This document shows positions 52,385 to 60,528 of a DNA stretch of 64,000 nucleotides, piece by piece (position 1 is the stretch's first letter; every line of letters begins with the position of its first letter). The stretch comes from Curtobacterium citreum. GTDB lineage: Bacteria; Actinomycetota; Actinomycetes; Actinomycetales; Microbacteriaceae. The stretch covers positions 2,480,001 through 2,544,000 of the forward strand of contig NZ_VFMQ01000001.1 of assembly GCF_006715175.1 (NCBI RefSeq), read 5' to 3'. Both the position numbers and the translations under genes were made by a program. Below the pieces are notes generated by a model. That model was not told the DNA's origin, did no database searches, and saw nothing but the letters and a program-made list of their open reading frames with translations.

Positions 52385-52600
52385 TCAGTCCGTCGGCTGA
52401 CGGAGCGGTCCGCGACGCACCACGTCCCACCCGCGCGGGACCCGGAGCCGGGCGGCGTGCCGCGCGCACAGGTCGTAGCCGTGCGGCTCGACGCGCGTGG
52501 AGAGGGGTCCGACGACGACCATGGAGTCGGCGTAGTCGTACGTCAGCGTCGCCGAGGCGCTCGCGCCACAGGCGACCTTGCTGCAGATCCGTACGTCCAT
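52385..52600 (-). CDS. DUF3499 small zinc-ribbon-like protein
   Basis: A 71-residue protein of the actinobacterial DUF3499 family. Cysteines at about 6 and 11 (RICSKVACG) and C45 with H48 (LCARHAAR) form a probable metal site. Function is unknown. It lies 69 bases upstream of ahcY and is divergent from the degenerate zincin gene. This pairing with a metallopeptidase-family gene is conserved in actinobacteria. The stop overlaps the end of a GGACAGGAGGCGCGGTGTC half-palindrome (52368-52386). Confidence 0.85.
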   Translation of the reverse strand: MDVRICSKVACGASASATLTYDYADSMVVVGPLSTRVEPHGYDLCARHAARLRVPRGWDVVRRGPLRQPTD

Positions 52601-52670
52601 ACCGGACTCGACCCTAGCGGAGCACGGCCGTACCGTCCCTCCGGTCGCGGCCCGCTCGCGTCCCGCCGCG

Positions 52671-52676
52671 TACGAT
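52671..52676 (+). promoter_or_regulatory. Leaderless-type -10 element of the metallopeptidase-family gene
   Basis: TACGAT ends six bases before the ATG at 52683, the same hexamer and spacing as at 26546-26551. Confidence 0.5.
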
Positions 52677-52682
52677 GACGGG

Positions 52683-53123
52683 ATGCGTCGCAAGCCCCCG
52701 ATCGTCACCCCCGTCGACCGCGGCCGAGGTCGCTCCCGACACGGGCGCGGCGGTCGGTCGAGCGTCACCGGACCGGAGCTCGCGCCCGTGATCACCCGCG
52801 CCGAGGCCTTCGACCGGATCGTCGGCGACACTGCGCACTACCTGCTCGGGCTCTGGCCGGAGGACCTGGCGGGCGTGGTGTTCCTCGTCGCGGACATGCC
52901 CACCGACGCCTCGCTGCCCGACCACATGCCGCGGTGGCGGGTCGACCGCGACGCCCGCCGTGTGACGCTCTTCCGGATCCCGGTGGAGCGTGTGACCCAC
53001 AGCCCGGAGAAGGACGACACCGACCGGCGGGTCATCGTCGAGACGGCCGTCTTCCGGGCCGTGGGCGAGCTCCTCGACAAGGACCCGTGGGACCTCGCCC
53101 CGGACCGTTACCGCCACTGGTGA
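52683..53123 (+). CDS. Metallopeptidase-family (zincin-like) protein lacking the HExxH motif
   Basis: A 146-residue protein with the outline of the actinobacterial metallopeptidase family (PF06262-type): a basic N-terminus, FDRIVGDTAHYLLGLW, GVVFLVADMPTD and a beta-strand with RVTLFRIPVERV. Where zincins have HExxH there is VIVETAVFRAVGELL, so no catalytic zinc site is present. The family often carries this loss in actinobacteria, and the protein may be a non-enzymatic partner. The ATG has TACGAT 6 bases upstream. Confidence 0.78.
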   Translation: MRRKPPIVTPVDRGRGRSRHGRGGRSSVTGPELAPVITRAEAFDRIVGDTAHYLLGLWPEDLAGVVFLVADMPTDASLPDHMPRWRVDRDARRVTLFRIPVERVTHSPEKDDTDRRVIVETAVFRAVGELLDKDPWDLAPDRYRHW

Positions 53124-53138
53124 CCCTCGGTGCCCGTG

Positions 53139-53202
53139 TCGTGATCAGGGCCCGTCTCGTGATCAGGGCCCGTGCATGATCACGGCCTGTGCTCGATCAC
53201 GG
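53139..53202. repeat. Tandem TCGTGATCAGGGCCCGT repeats with inverted partners
   Basis: TCGTGATCAGGGCCCGT occurs twice (53139-53155 and 53157-53173). TGATCACG (53177-53184) and CGATCACG (53194-53201) are the complementary arms, so two nested hairpins can form. They fill the 73-base gap between convergent genes and probably terminate both. Confidence 0.6.
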
Positions 53203-54600
53203 GAACACGCGCAGCGGCGTGGACTCCTCGGTCGCAGGTCGGATCGGGAAGCCCGAGATGCCGTCCGAGCCGGCGTAGGTGACCCCGGCGACCAGACCCT
53301 CGGTCCCCGTCATCACGAGCTGCTTCGAGACCGGCACCGTCACGGTCGCCATGCCGTCCGAGGCGACGGTCACGCGCTGACGGTCGTCGCCGGACCGGAT
53401 GGTCACGGTGGCGTCGCTCCGCGTGGGGTTCACGAACGTCATCCGCTGGGCCGAACCGGGCGCGAGGGCCGTGATCGTGCTGTCGGTGAGCGGCTCCGCC
53501 GAGGCGAACCACCCGAGGTCGGTCCGCCCGTCCTCGGTCGGGCTCGTGCTGCGGACGCCGGCGACGACGGGCTCGGTCGACGAGATCGTGAACGCGTAGC
53601 GACCGTCGGGGAAGTCGTCGAGCGCCACGTCGGTGACCACACCGGGCTCGGCCGTCGCGTTCACCATGGAGCCGCCACCGTCGGCGGTGCTGATCCCGAG
53701 CGTGACGCGCGCGGCGCGGGATCCCGGCACGAACAGCCGGACGACGGGTGCGGCGTCCGCGGTGTCGTCGCCGCGCTGCGCCTCCTGCGTCTTCTCGAGC
53801 ACGACCGCCGGGACGACCTGCTTCGTCGAGGGTGCGGCTCCCCCGGACACGACGTCGTAGCCGCCTGGTGTGAGCGTCCGGACGATGCTCTCCTGCATGT
53901 GCGCGACGATCTGCCCGCCGGTGGAGGTGACGTGCACGACCGTCGACGCCTGGTCGGCGACGAAGCCCGACAGGGGCACGACCTTCTGCGTGTTCGGCGC
54001 CACGACGATGCCGTTCGTGCCGGGGGCGCTGACGGTGCCGTTCGCGTCGTACACCGCCAGGTCGACCGTGGCGTTCACGTCGGTCGGGTTGGAGAGCGTC
54101 ACGAGCGTCGTGCGTCCCGTCTCCGTCGACCCGCCGACGAGCCAGGCCGACTGGCTCGGGTCGTCGCAGGACGCGGAGGCGGTGCCGACGAGGTCACCCG
54201 ACGACACGGTCTGGCTGCTGCTGCCGGCGACCTGCGGGGTCGTGTCTCCGGCCGGGGCGGTGAGGAGCTCCGGCTCGCTGCCGCCCGTGGTCGAGGACCC
54301 GAGCGTCGAGCGGTCGACGGTCGAGCCGGTCGTCGCGGACGCGATCGTGGCGCTGCCGACGGTGCTCGCGCGGGTGGCGTCGTTCCCGGCGTCGTCGGAC
54401 AGCCGGAGCGCGCTGCCGGCGCACACGCGCTCGGCCGCGGCGGGCACCGGGGTCACGGTCCGGCCGGCGGGGCGGACGGGCTCGGCGGACGTGCCGATCG
54501 CGTGCGCCGCGGTCACTGCTCCGGCGGCGACCACGACGGCCACCGCGGTCGCGGTGCCGCGGAGGACCCACCGGCGGACGGCGGCGTGGTCGGTGCTCAT
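53197..54600 (-). CDS. DUF5719 family extracytoplasmic protein
   Basis: A 467-residue protein with one N-terminal anchor or signal helix (about 13-33) and a secreted domain of repeated beta-sandwich-like segments, such as TTLVTLSNPTDVNATVDLAVY and AQRMTFVNPTRSDATVTI. This fits the actinobacterial DUF5719 family, unknown function. The ATG overlaps the stop of the large glycosyltransferase gene as ATGA (54597-54600), so the two are co-translated. By context it may take part in surface glycan or protein glycosylation. Confidence 0.83.
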   Translation of the reverse strand: MSTDHAAVRRWVLRGTATAVAVVVAAGAVTAAHAIGTSAEPVRPAGRTVTPVPAAAERVCAGSALRLSDDAGNDATRASTVGSATIASATTGSTVDRSTLGSSTTGGSEPELLTAPAGDTTPQVAGSSSQTVSSGDLVGTASASCDDPSQSAWLVGGSTETGRTTLVTLSNPTDVNATVDLAVYDANGTVSAPGTNGIVVAPNTQKVVPLSGFVADQASTVVHVTSTGGQIVAHMQESIVRTLTPGGYDVVSGGAAPSTKQVVPAVVLEKTQEAQRGDDTADAAPVVRLFVPGSRAARVTLGISTADGGGSMVNATAEPGVVTDVALDDFPDGRYAFTISSTEPVVAGVRSTSPTEDGRTDLGWFASAEPLTDSTITALAPGSAQRMTFVNPTRSDATVTIRSGDDRQRVTVASDGMATVTVPVSKQLVMTGTEGLVAGVTYAGSDGISGFPIRPATEESTPLRVFP

Positions 54601-57548
54601 TCGTCTCGCTCCTCGTCGAAGGTGGTGGCGGGCTCCTCGGCCTCGATGACGTTGCTGGTCGCCCGACGGCGGCGCGGGGCGGTCGGCACGGCGAGCAGCG
54701 CGGCCGCGCCGAACACGATGCCGAGCACGACGAGGTACAGCACGTGCGTGGCCCGGGTCGCCGCCGAGCCGCCGGTCACCCGGTCGACCTGGCCGTCGTA
54801 GTGGAACAGCCGGCCGGTGGCCGTCTCGCCGATGCTCGTGAAGCGGGCGTCCTGGCCGATGGCGCCGGCGGCCCGGTCGTACACGGCCTGTGCGGCGTCG
54901 TCGGACGGCGCGTCCTGCAGCAGCACGAACGAGATGCCGAGCTCGCGGAGCGCGGGCTCCGGGTCGTAGCCGCTGCGGCTCGCGAGGTTGCCCGCGAGCG
55001 TGGTCAGTCGAGTACCAGCCGGGCTGAGGCGGAGCGCGGTCGCGTCGAGCGTCGACTGGTCGTCCAGCGTGGAGCCCTGCCCGCGTTCGAGGGCGACCGC
55101 GAGGGACCCGTCTGGCTGCGGGTCGACGACGAGCGTGCCCACGTCCGGGTTCGCCTGCGCCTCGGCGTTGACGTAGGCGCTGAGCACGCGGCCGGTCGTC
55201 GGGGCGACGACGGCGTTCCCGAGCGTGAACGCGGCGAACGCCGGAGCGACGGCGATCCCGACGAACACGGTCGCGACGAGCCCCGTGGCCGGAGCGGTCC
55301 GCGGCAGGACGTCGATCCCGACGCACGCGGCGAGGACGAGCGCGATCCAGTACACCGACAGCGCGCTGCCGGGCCAGACGATGGTGGTCGTCGAGCCGAC
55401 CCCGGTCACGGTCAGGTGGGTGGCCCCGAAGGCGGTGGCGTACCCGACGAGAGCCAGGACGAGCGCGGCGCTCGCAACGTGCCAGCGGTGGCCGAGGAGC
55501 GAGCCGATCGCCAGGAGCCCCACGGGCAGCGCGAGCACGGCCATCACGATCGGCAGCGCGACGAGCACCGCACCGGCGTCGATCGACCCGACGACCGGCA
55601 GCCAGCCGTTCCAGTCCGGCAGCGGCTGGCCGATCGCCAGCTGGAGCGCGGACGGCGCACGGGTGGCCGAGGGCACGCCCGGGTCGGCGAAGACCGCGAG
55701 CGGGTTGCCCCGCGCGATCTGCTCGAGCACGAGCGGCAGGAACAGCACCGCCGTCGGCACCGGGATGAACACCCGCCGGTGCGCGCGGCGCCAGCCGACG
55801 ACCACCGAGACGAGCCAGCCGAGCAGGAGCACGGGCAGGAGCGACGGGGCCGACGCGGCGACGACCGCGAACAGCAGCGACGCACCGGACGCCCAGGCCC
55901 ACGAGCGGTGTGCTTCGAGGACCGCGAGCACGAGCCACGGGAGCGTCAGGTGGGCGATCACGGCACCGAGGTGCCCCGTCGTGACGGCACCGATCAAGGA
56001 CGGCGCGATGGCGTACAGCGCCGCGCCGACCACGGGCACCCAGGATCGGGTGGTGACCTTGCGCACCGCGAACCACGCGCCGAGGGCGGAGACCGGCATC
56101 GCGAGCAGCACCACGAGCACGACCGAGGTCGAGGGCGACCAGGCGGTGATGCTCCCGAGGAGCGCGACGACGGCCGCGAAGGGGTCGCTCGGGCCGGTGG
56201 AGCCGGTCCCGATGGAGTGCCAGCCGTAGCCGACGTTCTGCCAGAGCCGTCCGACGTCGGTGCTCAGCGGCAGGAGTCCCCCGCCGGTCAGCGCCGGGGT
56301 GCCCAGGAGCGGCCAGAGCGTCACGACGCTGAGCACGGCCGCGGCGAGCACCACCCAGACGCCCCCGTCGCCGAGGAACGACGCCCGCGCGATCGGGGCG
56401 TCCTCGACCCGGGCGAGCTCGACGTCACGCGTGGTGGTGCGGTGCTCGTGGAGGCGTCGCCAGCTCACCCGGAGGGGTTCGACGGCCGCCCAGCCGACGC
56501 GGCGCGTGCGCTGCACGTTGCGACGGGCGCGGCGCACCCCGCTGCCGAAGGCGACCGAGAACGCCGCGGCGAGCTCGCCCGACACGGCGGCGGGGTGCTT
56601 CGCCACGAGGTGCCCGATCGCACGACCGATCGCGAACGGCACGAGCGTGAGCCAGTGCAGCCAGAGCAGTCCGGCGGGCGCGTAGGTGAGGCGGCGGTGC
56701 AGCTGCGCCTGCCGGTGGGCCCGCACCCGACGGGCCTCGGAGACGCGCTTGCGACCGAACTCCTCGATCGGGCCGGCGCTCGTGACGCGGGCCTCCGGGA
56801 CGACGGCCACACGGTGCCCCGCGAGCCGTGCGCGGATGCAGAAGTCGAGGGCGGCGTCGACGTCGGGCAGCGCCGGGTCGAAGCCGCCGAGGTCGCGCCA
56901 GACCGAGCGACGCACGAGCATGCCGGCCGCGGCGACGCCGAGCACGTCGGTGTGCCGGTCGTGCTGCCCCTGGTCGAGTTCGTCCTGCACGAGCGTGAGC
57001 GAGCGACCGGTACGCGTCGTGCTCTCGCCGAACGCGCGGATCAGCGACGGGTCGTCGACCGCGACGAGCTTCGGGCCGGCGACGACGACGGACGGTGCGA
57101 TCTCGACGGCGGACAGCATCTCCGCGAGGGCGGTCGGCGCCGGCGCGTTGTCGTGCCCCAGGATCCAGAGCCACTCCTCGGCGGGCTCGTCGTCGGGCGC
57201 GACCGGCGCCTCGTGTTCGCCGCGTGCGACCGCCTCGCCGAAGGGGCGTCCGGCCGGGAGCCGGACCAGCCCGGCGGATCCGCCGAGGGCGATGTCGGCC
57301 GTCGAGCCGTCGGTCGACCCGAGGTCGACGACGACGAGGTTCTCGGGGTGCCGGGTCTGCCCGACGAGACCGTCGATGGTCCGGTCGAGGTGCTCCCCAC
57401 CGTTCGCGGTGACGAGCACCGCCGTGACGCGGGGTCGGCCGGTCCGGGCCTGGTCCGGCCGGGACTCGTCGACCCGCGGCCGACCCTCGTCGGACCGGGA
57501 CCGGTCGGACTCGGGGCGGGGCAGGGACTGCGCGGGACTGGTCTGCAT
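54597..57548 (-). CDS. Large GT2-family membrane glycosyltransferase
   Basis: A 983-residue fusion: an N-terminal GT2 nucleotide-sugar domain (about 40-300, VTAVLVTANGGEHLDRTI, VVDLGSTDGS, and a DVDAALDFCIRARLAGH acidic region) and a C-terminal half with about twelve helices and large extracytoplasmic loops. Similar proteins are paired with DUF5719 in actinobacteria and are expected to add a sugar to a surface polymer or protein. The ATG 57548 is preferred over a GTG at 57560, because that GTG overlaps the TAGAGT -10 element at 57559-57564. It is the first gene of a two-gene operon. Confidence 0.88.
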   Translation of the reverse strand: MQTSPAQSLPRPESDRSRSDEGRPRVDESRPDQARTGRPRVTAVLVTANGGEHLDRTIDGLVGQTRHPENLVVVDLGSTDGSTADIALGGSAGLVRLPAGRPFGEAVARGEHEAPVAPDDEPAEEWLWILGHDNAPAPTALAEMLSAVEIAPSVVVAGPKLVAVDDPSLIRAFGESTTRTGRSLTLVQDELDQGQHDRHTDVLGVAAAGMLVRRSVWRDLGGFDPALPDVDAALDFCIRARLAGHRVAVVPEARVTSAGPIEEFGRKRVSEARRVRAHRQAQLHRRLTYAPAGLLWLHWLTLVPFAIGRAIGHLVAKHPAAVSGELAAAFSVAFGSGVRRARRNVQRTRRVGWAAVEPLRVSWRRLHEHRTTTRDVELARVEDAPIARASFLGDGGVWVVLAAAVLSVVTLWPLLGTPALTGGGLLPLSTDVGRLWQNVGYGWHSIGTGSTGPSDPFAAVVALLGSITAWSPSTSVVLVVLLAMPVSALGAWFAVRKVTTRSWVPVVGAALYAIAPSLIGAVTTGHLGAVIAHLTLPWLVLAVLEAHRSWAWASGASLLFAVVAASAPSLLPVLLLGWLVSVVVGWRRAHRRVFIPVPTAVLFLPLVLEQIARGNPLAVFADPGVPSATRAPSALQLAIGQPLPDWNGWLPVVGSIDAGAVLVALPIVMAVLALPVGLLAIGSLLGHRWHVASAALVLALVGYATAFGATHLTVTGVGSTTTIVWPGSALSVYWIALVLAACVGIDVLPRTAPATGLVATVFVGIAVAPAFAAFTLGNAVVAPTTGRVLSAYVNAEAQANPDVGTLVVDPQPDGSLAVALERGQGSTLDDQSTLDATALRLSPAGTRLTTLAGNLASRSGYDPEPALRELGISFVLLQDAPSDDAAQAVYDRAAGAIGQDARFTSIGETATGRLFHYDGQVDRVTGGSAATRATHVLYLVVLGIVFGAAALLAVPTAPRRRRATSNVIEAEEPATTFDEERDE

Positions 57549-57570
57549 GACGCGCGTCACTCTACGGTCT

Positions 57571-57661
57571 GGAGGCGCGGTGCCGGTCCGCCGGGACGGC
57601 GTGCCGTGAACCTGTGGGTCCGGTCACGGTGCCGTGTACGTCGGGCGCGCGCCGTGCCTCC
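57571..57661. repeat. Long-arm member of the GGAGGCGCGGTG palindrome family
   Basis: GGAGGCGCGGTGCC at the left faces GCGCGCCGTGCCTCC at the right, about 60 bases apart. The spacer repeats GTGCCGTG-type motifs. It lies downstream of the WhiB2-type gene, where a terminator is expected, and shortly upstream of the GT2 gene. Confidence 0.5.
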
Positions 57662-57691
57662 TGGCCGGGTCGCCGGGACGGACGGGAGCCG

Positions 57692-58048
57692 CTAGGCGCG
57701 ACGGCGCAGCTTGCGGCGTTCGCGCTCGGACAGGCCGCCCCAGATCCCGAAGCGCTCGTCGTTCTCGAGTGCGTACTCGAGGCACTGCGACCGGACCTCG
57801 CACGAGGTGCAGATCTTCTTGGCCTCGCGCGTCGAGCCGCCCTTCTCGGGGAAGAACGCCTCGGGGTCGGTCTGCGCGCACAGCGAGTCGACCTGCCACG
57901 ACAGCGGGTTCTCCTCGTCGGCGACGGGACGGCGGACGCCGGGGACCCCGAGGGACACGGGGTCGACGTGCCAGTCCTCCGGCACTCCGGCGTTGAAGTC
58001 GGCACCGTTCACCCTGATCACCCCTGACGTCTCGACTGCGGTCACCAC
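57692..58048 (-). CDS. WhiB2/WhmD-type iron-sulfur transcription factor
   Basis: A 118-residue WhiB-like protein with the longer N-terminus of the WhiB2 (WhmD) group. Cysteines at about 57 (SLCAQTDPEAFFP), 80, 83 and 89 (ICTSCEVRSQC) bind the cluster. GIWGGLSERERRKLRRR completes the motif. WhiB2 homologues are needed for septum formation and division. The GTG 58048 is used because the strong promoter leaves only about 15 bases of leader; a later in-frame GTG (before NGADFNAG) is possible. Confidence 0.93.
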   Translation of the reverse strand: MVTAVETSGVIRVNGADFNAGVPEDWHVDPVSLGVPGVRRPVADEENPLSWQVDSLCAQTDPEAFFPEKGGSTREAKKICTSCEVRSQCLEYALENDERFGIWGGLSERERRKLRRRA

Positions 58049-58069
58049 GACCGAGGTCGCTTGCCTGTA

Positions 58070-58098
58070 ATTACAGCGGTGTGATTCCCGAGAGTCAA
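58070..58098 (-). promoter_or_regulatory. Strong sigma70-type promoter of the WhiB2-type gene
   Basis: TTGACT and TGTAAT are 17 bases apart, the best consensus promoter in the window. Transcription should begin near 58063, about 15 bases before the GTG. Confidence 0.75.
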
Positions 58099-58159
58099 GT
58101 CGCGGATCATAGAAGGCACTGAGCGCGGCGGCGTGTCATGTCCCCCGTACGGGCGTGTC

Positions 58160-58200
58160 GCGGGCGTTCTGTCCGGCCGTCGGGGGACAAGAACGCCCGC
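58160..58200 (-). terminator. Terminator after galE
   Basis: GCGGGCGTTCT and its complement AGAACGCCCGC, with an additional GTCC/GGAC pairing inside, form a hairpin 8 bases beyond the galE stop. Confidence 0.75.
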
Positions 58201-58208
58201 CGAGCGCG

Positions 58209-59171
58209 TCAGCCGATGCGGCGGCGGGCTTCCCAGGCGCTGGTCACCATCTCGTCGAGCGAGTGCCGCATCGCCCACTCGAGGTCGCGCGCTGCGGCCT
58301 CGCCCGTCGCGACGATCCGCGCGGGGTCGCCCGGCCGGCGGGGTGCGACCTCCGGCTCGAACGCGATCCCGGTACCGGAGGCCATCGCGTCCATGATCTG
58401 TCGCACGCTCACGCCGTCGCCGCTGCCGAGGTTGTAGGCGCGTTGCAGGGGCTCCCCCGCCTCGAGCTTCCGGGCCGCGACCGCGTGCGAGTGCGCGAGG
58501 TCGGCGACGTGGATGTAGTCGCGGACGCAGGTGCCGTCCGGGGTGGCGTAGTCGTCGCCGTTGATCCGGGGCGTCCGGCCGGCGAGGAGGGCGTCGAAGA
58601 CCAGCGGGAACAGGTTGTGCGGGCTCGCGTCGTACAGGTCCGGCTCCCCCGACCCGACGACGTTGAAGTAGCGGAGGGACGTCGTCGTGAAGCCGGCGGC
58701 GACCTCCATGTCCCGCAGCAGCCACTCGCCGATGAGCTTCGACTCGCCGTACGGGGACTCCGGCGCCTTCGGGGTGTCCTCGACCACGGTCTCGACGTCC
58801 GGTGTGCCGTACACGGCCGCGCTCGACGAGAAGACCGCCTTCGTGACGCCGTTCTCGGCCATGGCGCGCAGGAGCGTCGCGGTGCCGGTGACGTTCTGCT
58901 CGTAGGTGTGCAGCGGGCGCTCGACCGAGACGCCGGCGTACTTGAAGCCGGCCACGTGCACGACACCGGTCACCGCGTGGTCACGGAGCGTCCGGGCGAC
59001 GAGCTCGCCGTCCAGGATGGTGCCCTCGACGAACGGGACGTCCTCGGGGACGAACGCCCGGAAGCCGCTCGACAGGTCGTCGAGTGCGACCGTCTCGATG
59101 CCGGCGGCGCGCAGGGCGCGGACGACGTGGGACCCGATGTACCCGGCACCGCCGGTGACCAGCCAACTCAT
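58209..59171 (-). CDS. galE: UDP-glucose 4-epimerase
   Basis: Interconverts UDP-glucose and UDP-galactose using tightly bound NAD. The 320-residue protein has the Rossmann motif VTGGAGYIGSHVVRAL, the catalytic serine region VFSSSAAVYG and YxxxK in SPYGESKLIGEWLL, the usual extended short-chain dehydrogenase layout. The ATG 59169-59171 is chosen because TAGCGT (59179-59184) is 7 bases upstream and no ribosome site exists. It may feed UDP-galactose to the surface polysaccharide genes nearby. Confidence 0.95.
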   Translation of the reverse strand: MSWLVTGGAGYIGSHVVRALRAAGIETVALDDLSSGFRAFVPEDVPFVEGTILDGELVARTLRDHAVTGVVHVAGFKYAGVSVERPLHTYEQNVTGTATLLRAMAENGVTKAVFSSSAAVYGTPDVETVVEDTPKAPESPYGESKLIGEWLLRDMEVAAGFTTTSLRYFNVVGSGEPDLYDASPHNLFPLVFDALLAGRTPRINGDDYATPDGTCVRDYIHVADLAHSHAVAARKLEAGEPLQRAYNLGSGDGVSVRQIMDAMASGTGIAFEPEVAPRRPGDPARIVATGEAAARDLEWAMRHSLDEMVTSAWEARRRIG

Positions 59172-59223
59172 GCTCGTCACGCTAGCGGACCGGGCGACCC
59201 CGGCGAGCCGACCCGGGCTGCGT

Positions 59224-59262
59224 GTCCGGGTCCGGCTGGGTCCGGGTCCGGCCGGGTCCGGG
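59224..59262. repeat. 16-bp tandem repeat between galE and manA
   Basis: Units GTCCGGGTCCGGCTGG and GTCCGGGTCCGGCCGG, then a partial third, fill much of the 114-base gap. They are G- and C-rich and could fold into a hairpin or slip. Confidence 0.7.
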
Positions 59263-59285
59263 CGCCCGTCGGTCCGGCTCGGGGG

Positions 59286-60494
59286 TCAGGCGCCCGTCGC
59301 GAAGAAGACCGTGGAGGTCAGGCCGGAGGCGACGTCCGCCTCGACCGTGACGTCGCCCTCGTCCGGGGTGACGAAACAGGACTCGCCCTGGCGGAGCAGG
59401 GTCGCCGAGGTGGCACCGACGAGCGTCACCACGCCCTCGGTGCAGATCGCGATCGACGGTCCGGAGAGCGGTGCGACCCCACCCGTCGCGAGACCGACCG
59501 GGCGCCCCTCGCCGGTGACGCGGAGGAGCGCGAAGCCGACGCCCTCCGGTGCGAAGCGGTCCACGCCCGGCGCGAGCTGCTCCGGTTCGAGCACGGGTGC
59601 GGGGTGCGCGGTGAAGTCGAGCACGCGGAGGAGCTCCGGGACGTCGACGTGCTTCGGCGTCAGCCCGCCGCGCAGGACGTTGTCCGAGGGGGCCATGAGC
59701 TCGACCCCGAGCCCGTCGAGGTACGCGTGGACGTTCCCGGCGGGCAGGTACATCGCCTGGCCGGCGGTGAGCGTCACGCGGTGCATGAGCAGCGACACGA
59801 CGATGCCGGGGTCGCCCGGGTACGCGGTGGTGAGGTCCCGCACGGTCCGGGTGTTCGGGCTGGCGGCGTCGTCCGGCAGCGCGGCGGCGAGGTCGCTCGC
59901 CGCCTGGACCACGGCGAGCGCCGACGGATCGGCGGTCTCGAGCCAGCTGACGGTGTCCTCGAGCCCGTGGGCCAGGTGCACGCGGAGCGCTCCGAGCCGA
60001 CCGGAAGCGGCGTCGAGCAGGTCGACGTCCGCCAGGGTGTCCTCGACGGGGCGGAACCCGCTGAGCGCCTCGAACCGCTCGCTGAGTGCGACCACGAGCT
60101 CGGGCTTCGGGAACGGGTCCTTGTAGTTCCGGGCCGGGTCGTCGATCGGGACGCCGGCTGCTTCCTCGCGGGCGAAGCCCTCCTGCGCCTGCTCCGGCGT
60201 GGGGTGCGCCTGCAGGGACAGCGGGGCCGCGGCGGCGAGGAGCTTCAGGAGGAACGGCAGTCCGGTGCGGTCCGGTCCGAGTGCTGCCTCGGGCTCCGCG
60301 GCGATCCACTCGAGGAGCGTGTCCGCGCCACCGACGGTCGCGGGGTTCACCACGACGCTCGGGCTGCCGGGGTGCGCACCGAGCCAGAGCTCGGCCTGCG
60401 GCGCGCCGGTGACGGTGCGGCCGAGGAGTTCGGGGATCGCGGTGACGGAACCCCACGCGTAGTCGCGCGGGGTGTTCGTGATGCCGAGGAACAT
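59286..60494 (-). CDS. manA: Mannose-6-phosphate isomerase, class I
   Basis: Zinc enzyme that interconverts mannose 6-phosphate and fructose 6-phosphate, the entry to GDP-mannose for glycans. The 402-residue protein starts MFLGITNTPRDYAWGSV. It carries the zinc ligands in LSLQAHP and a later MYLPAGNVHAYLDGLGVELM segment, plus the active-site region DNVLRGGLTPKHVDV. TACGCT lies 6 bases before the ATG. It is divergent from the O-antigen-polymerase-like gene, with only 34 bases between the starts. Confidence 0.95.
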   Translation of the reverse strand: MFLGITNTPRDYAWGSVTAIPELLGRTVTGAPQAELWLGAHPGSPSVVVNPATVGGADTLLEWIAAEPEAALGPDRTGLPFLLKLLAAAAPLSLQAHPTPEQAQEGFAREEAAGVPIDDPARNYKDPFPKPELVVALSERFEALSGFRPVEDTLADVDLLDAASGRLGALRVHLAHGLEDTVSWLETADPSALAVVQAASDLAAALPDDAASPNTRTVRDLTTAYPGDPGIVVSLLMHRVTLTAGQAMYLPAGNVHAYLDGLGVELMAPSDNVLRGGLTPKHVDVPELLRVLDFTAHPAPVLEPEQLAPGVDRFAPEGVGFALLRVTGEGRPVGLATGGVAPLSGPSIAICTEGVVTLVGATSATLLRQGESCFVTPDEGDVTVEADVASGLTSTVFFATGA

Positions 60495-60500
60495 GTGCCG

Positions 60501-60521
60501 AGCGTAGCGGGCGGTTAGCCT
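60501..60521. promoter_or_regulatory. Divergent leaderless promoters of manA and the Wzy-like gene
   Basis: TACGCT on the minus strand (60501-60506) is 6 bases before the manA ATG. TAGCCT on the plus strand (60516-60521) is 7 bases before the GTG at 60529. Both promoters fit in 34 bases, so the two genes are probably controlled together. Confidence 0.55.
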
Positions 60522-60528
60522 GTCCCCC

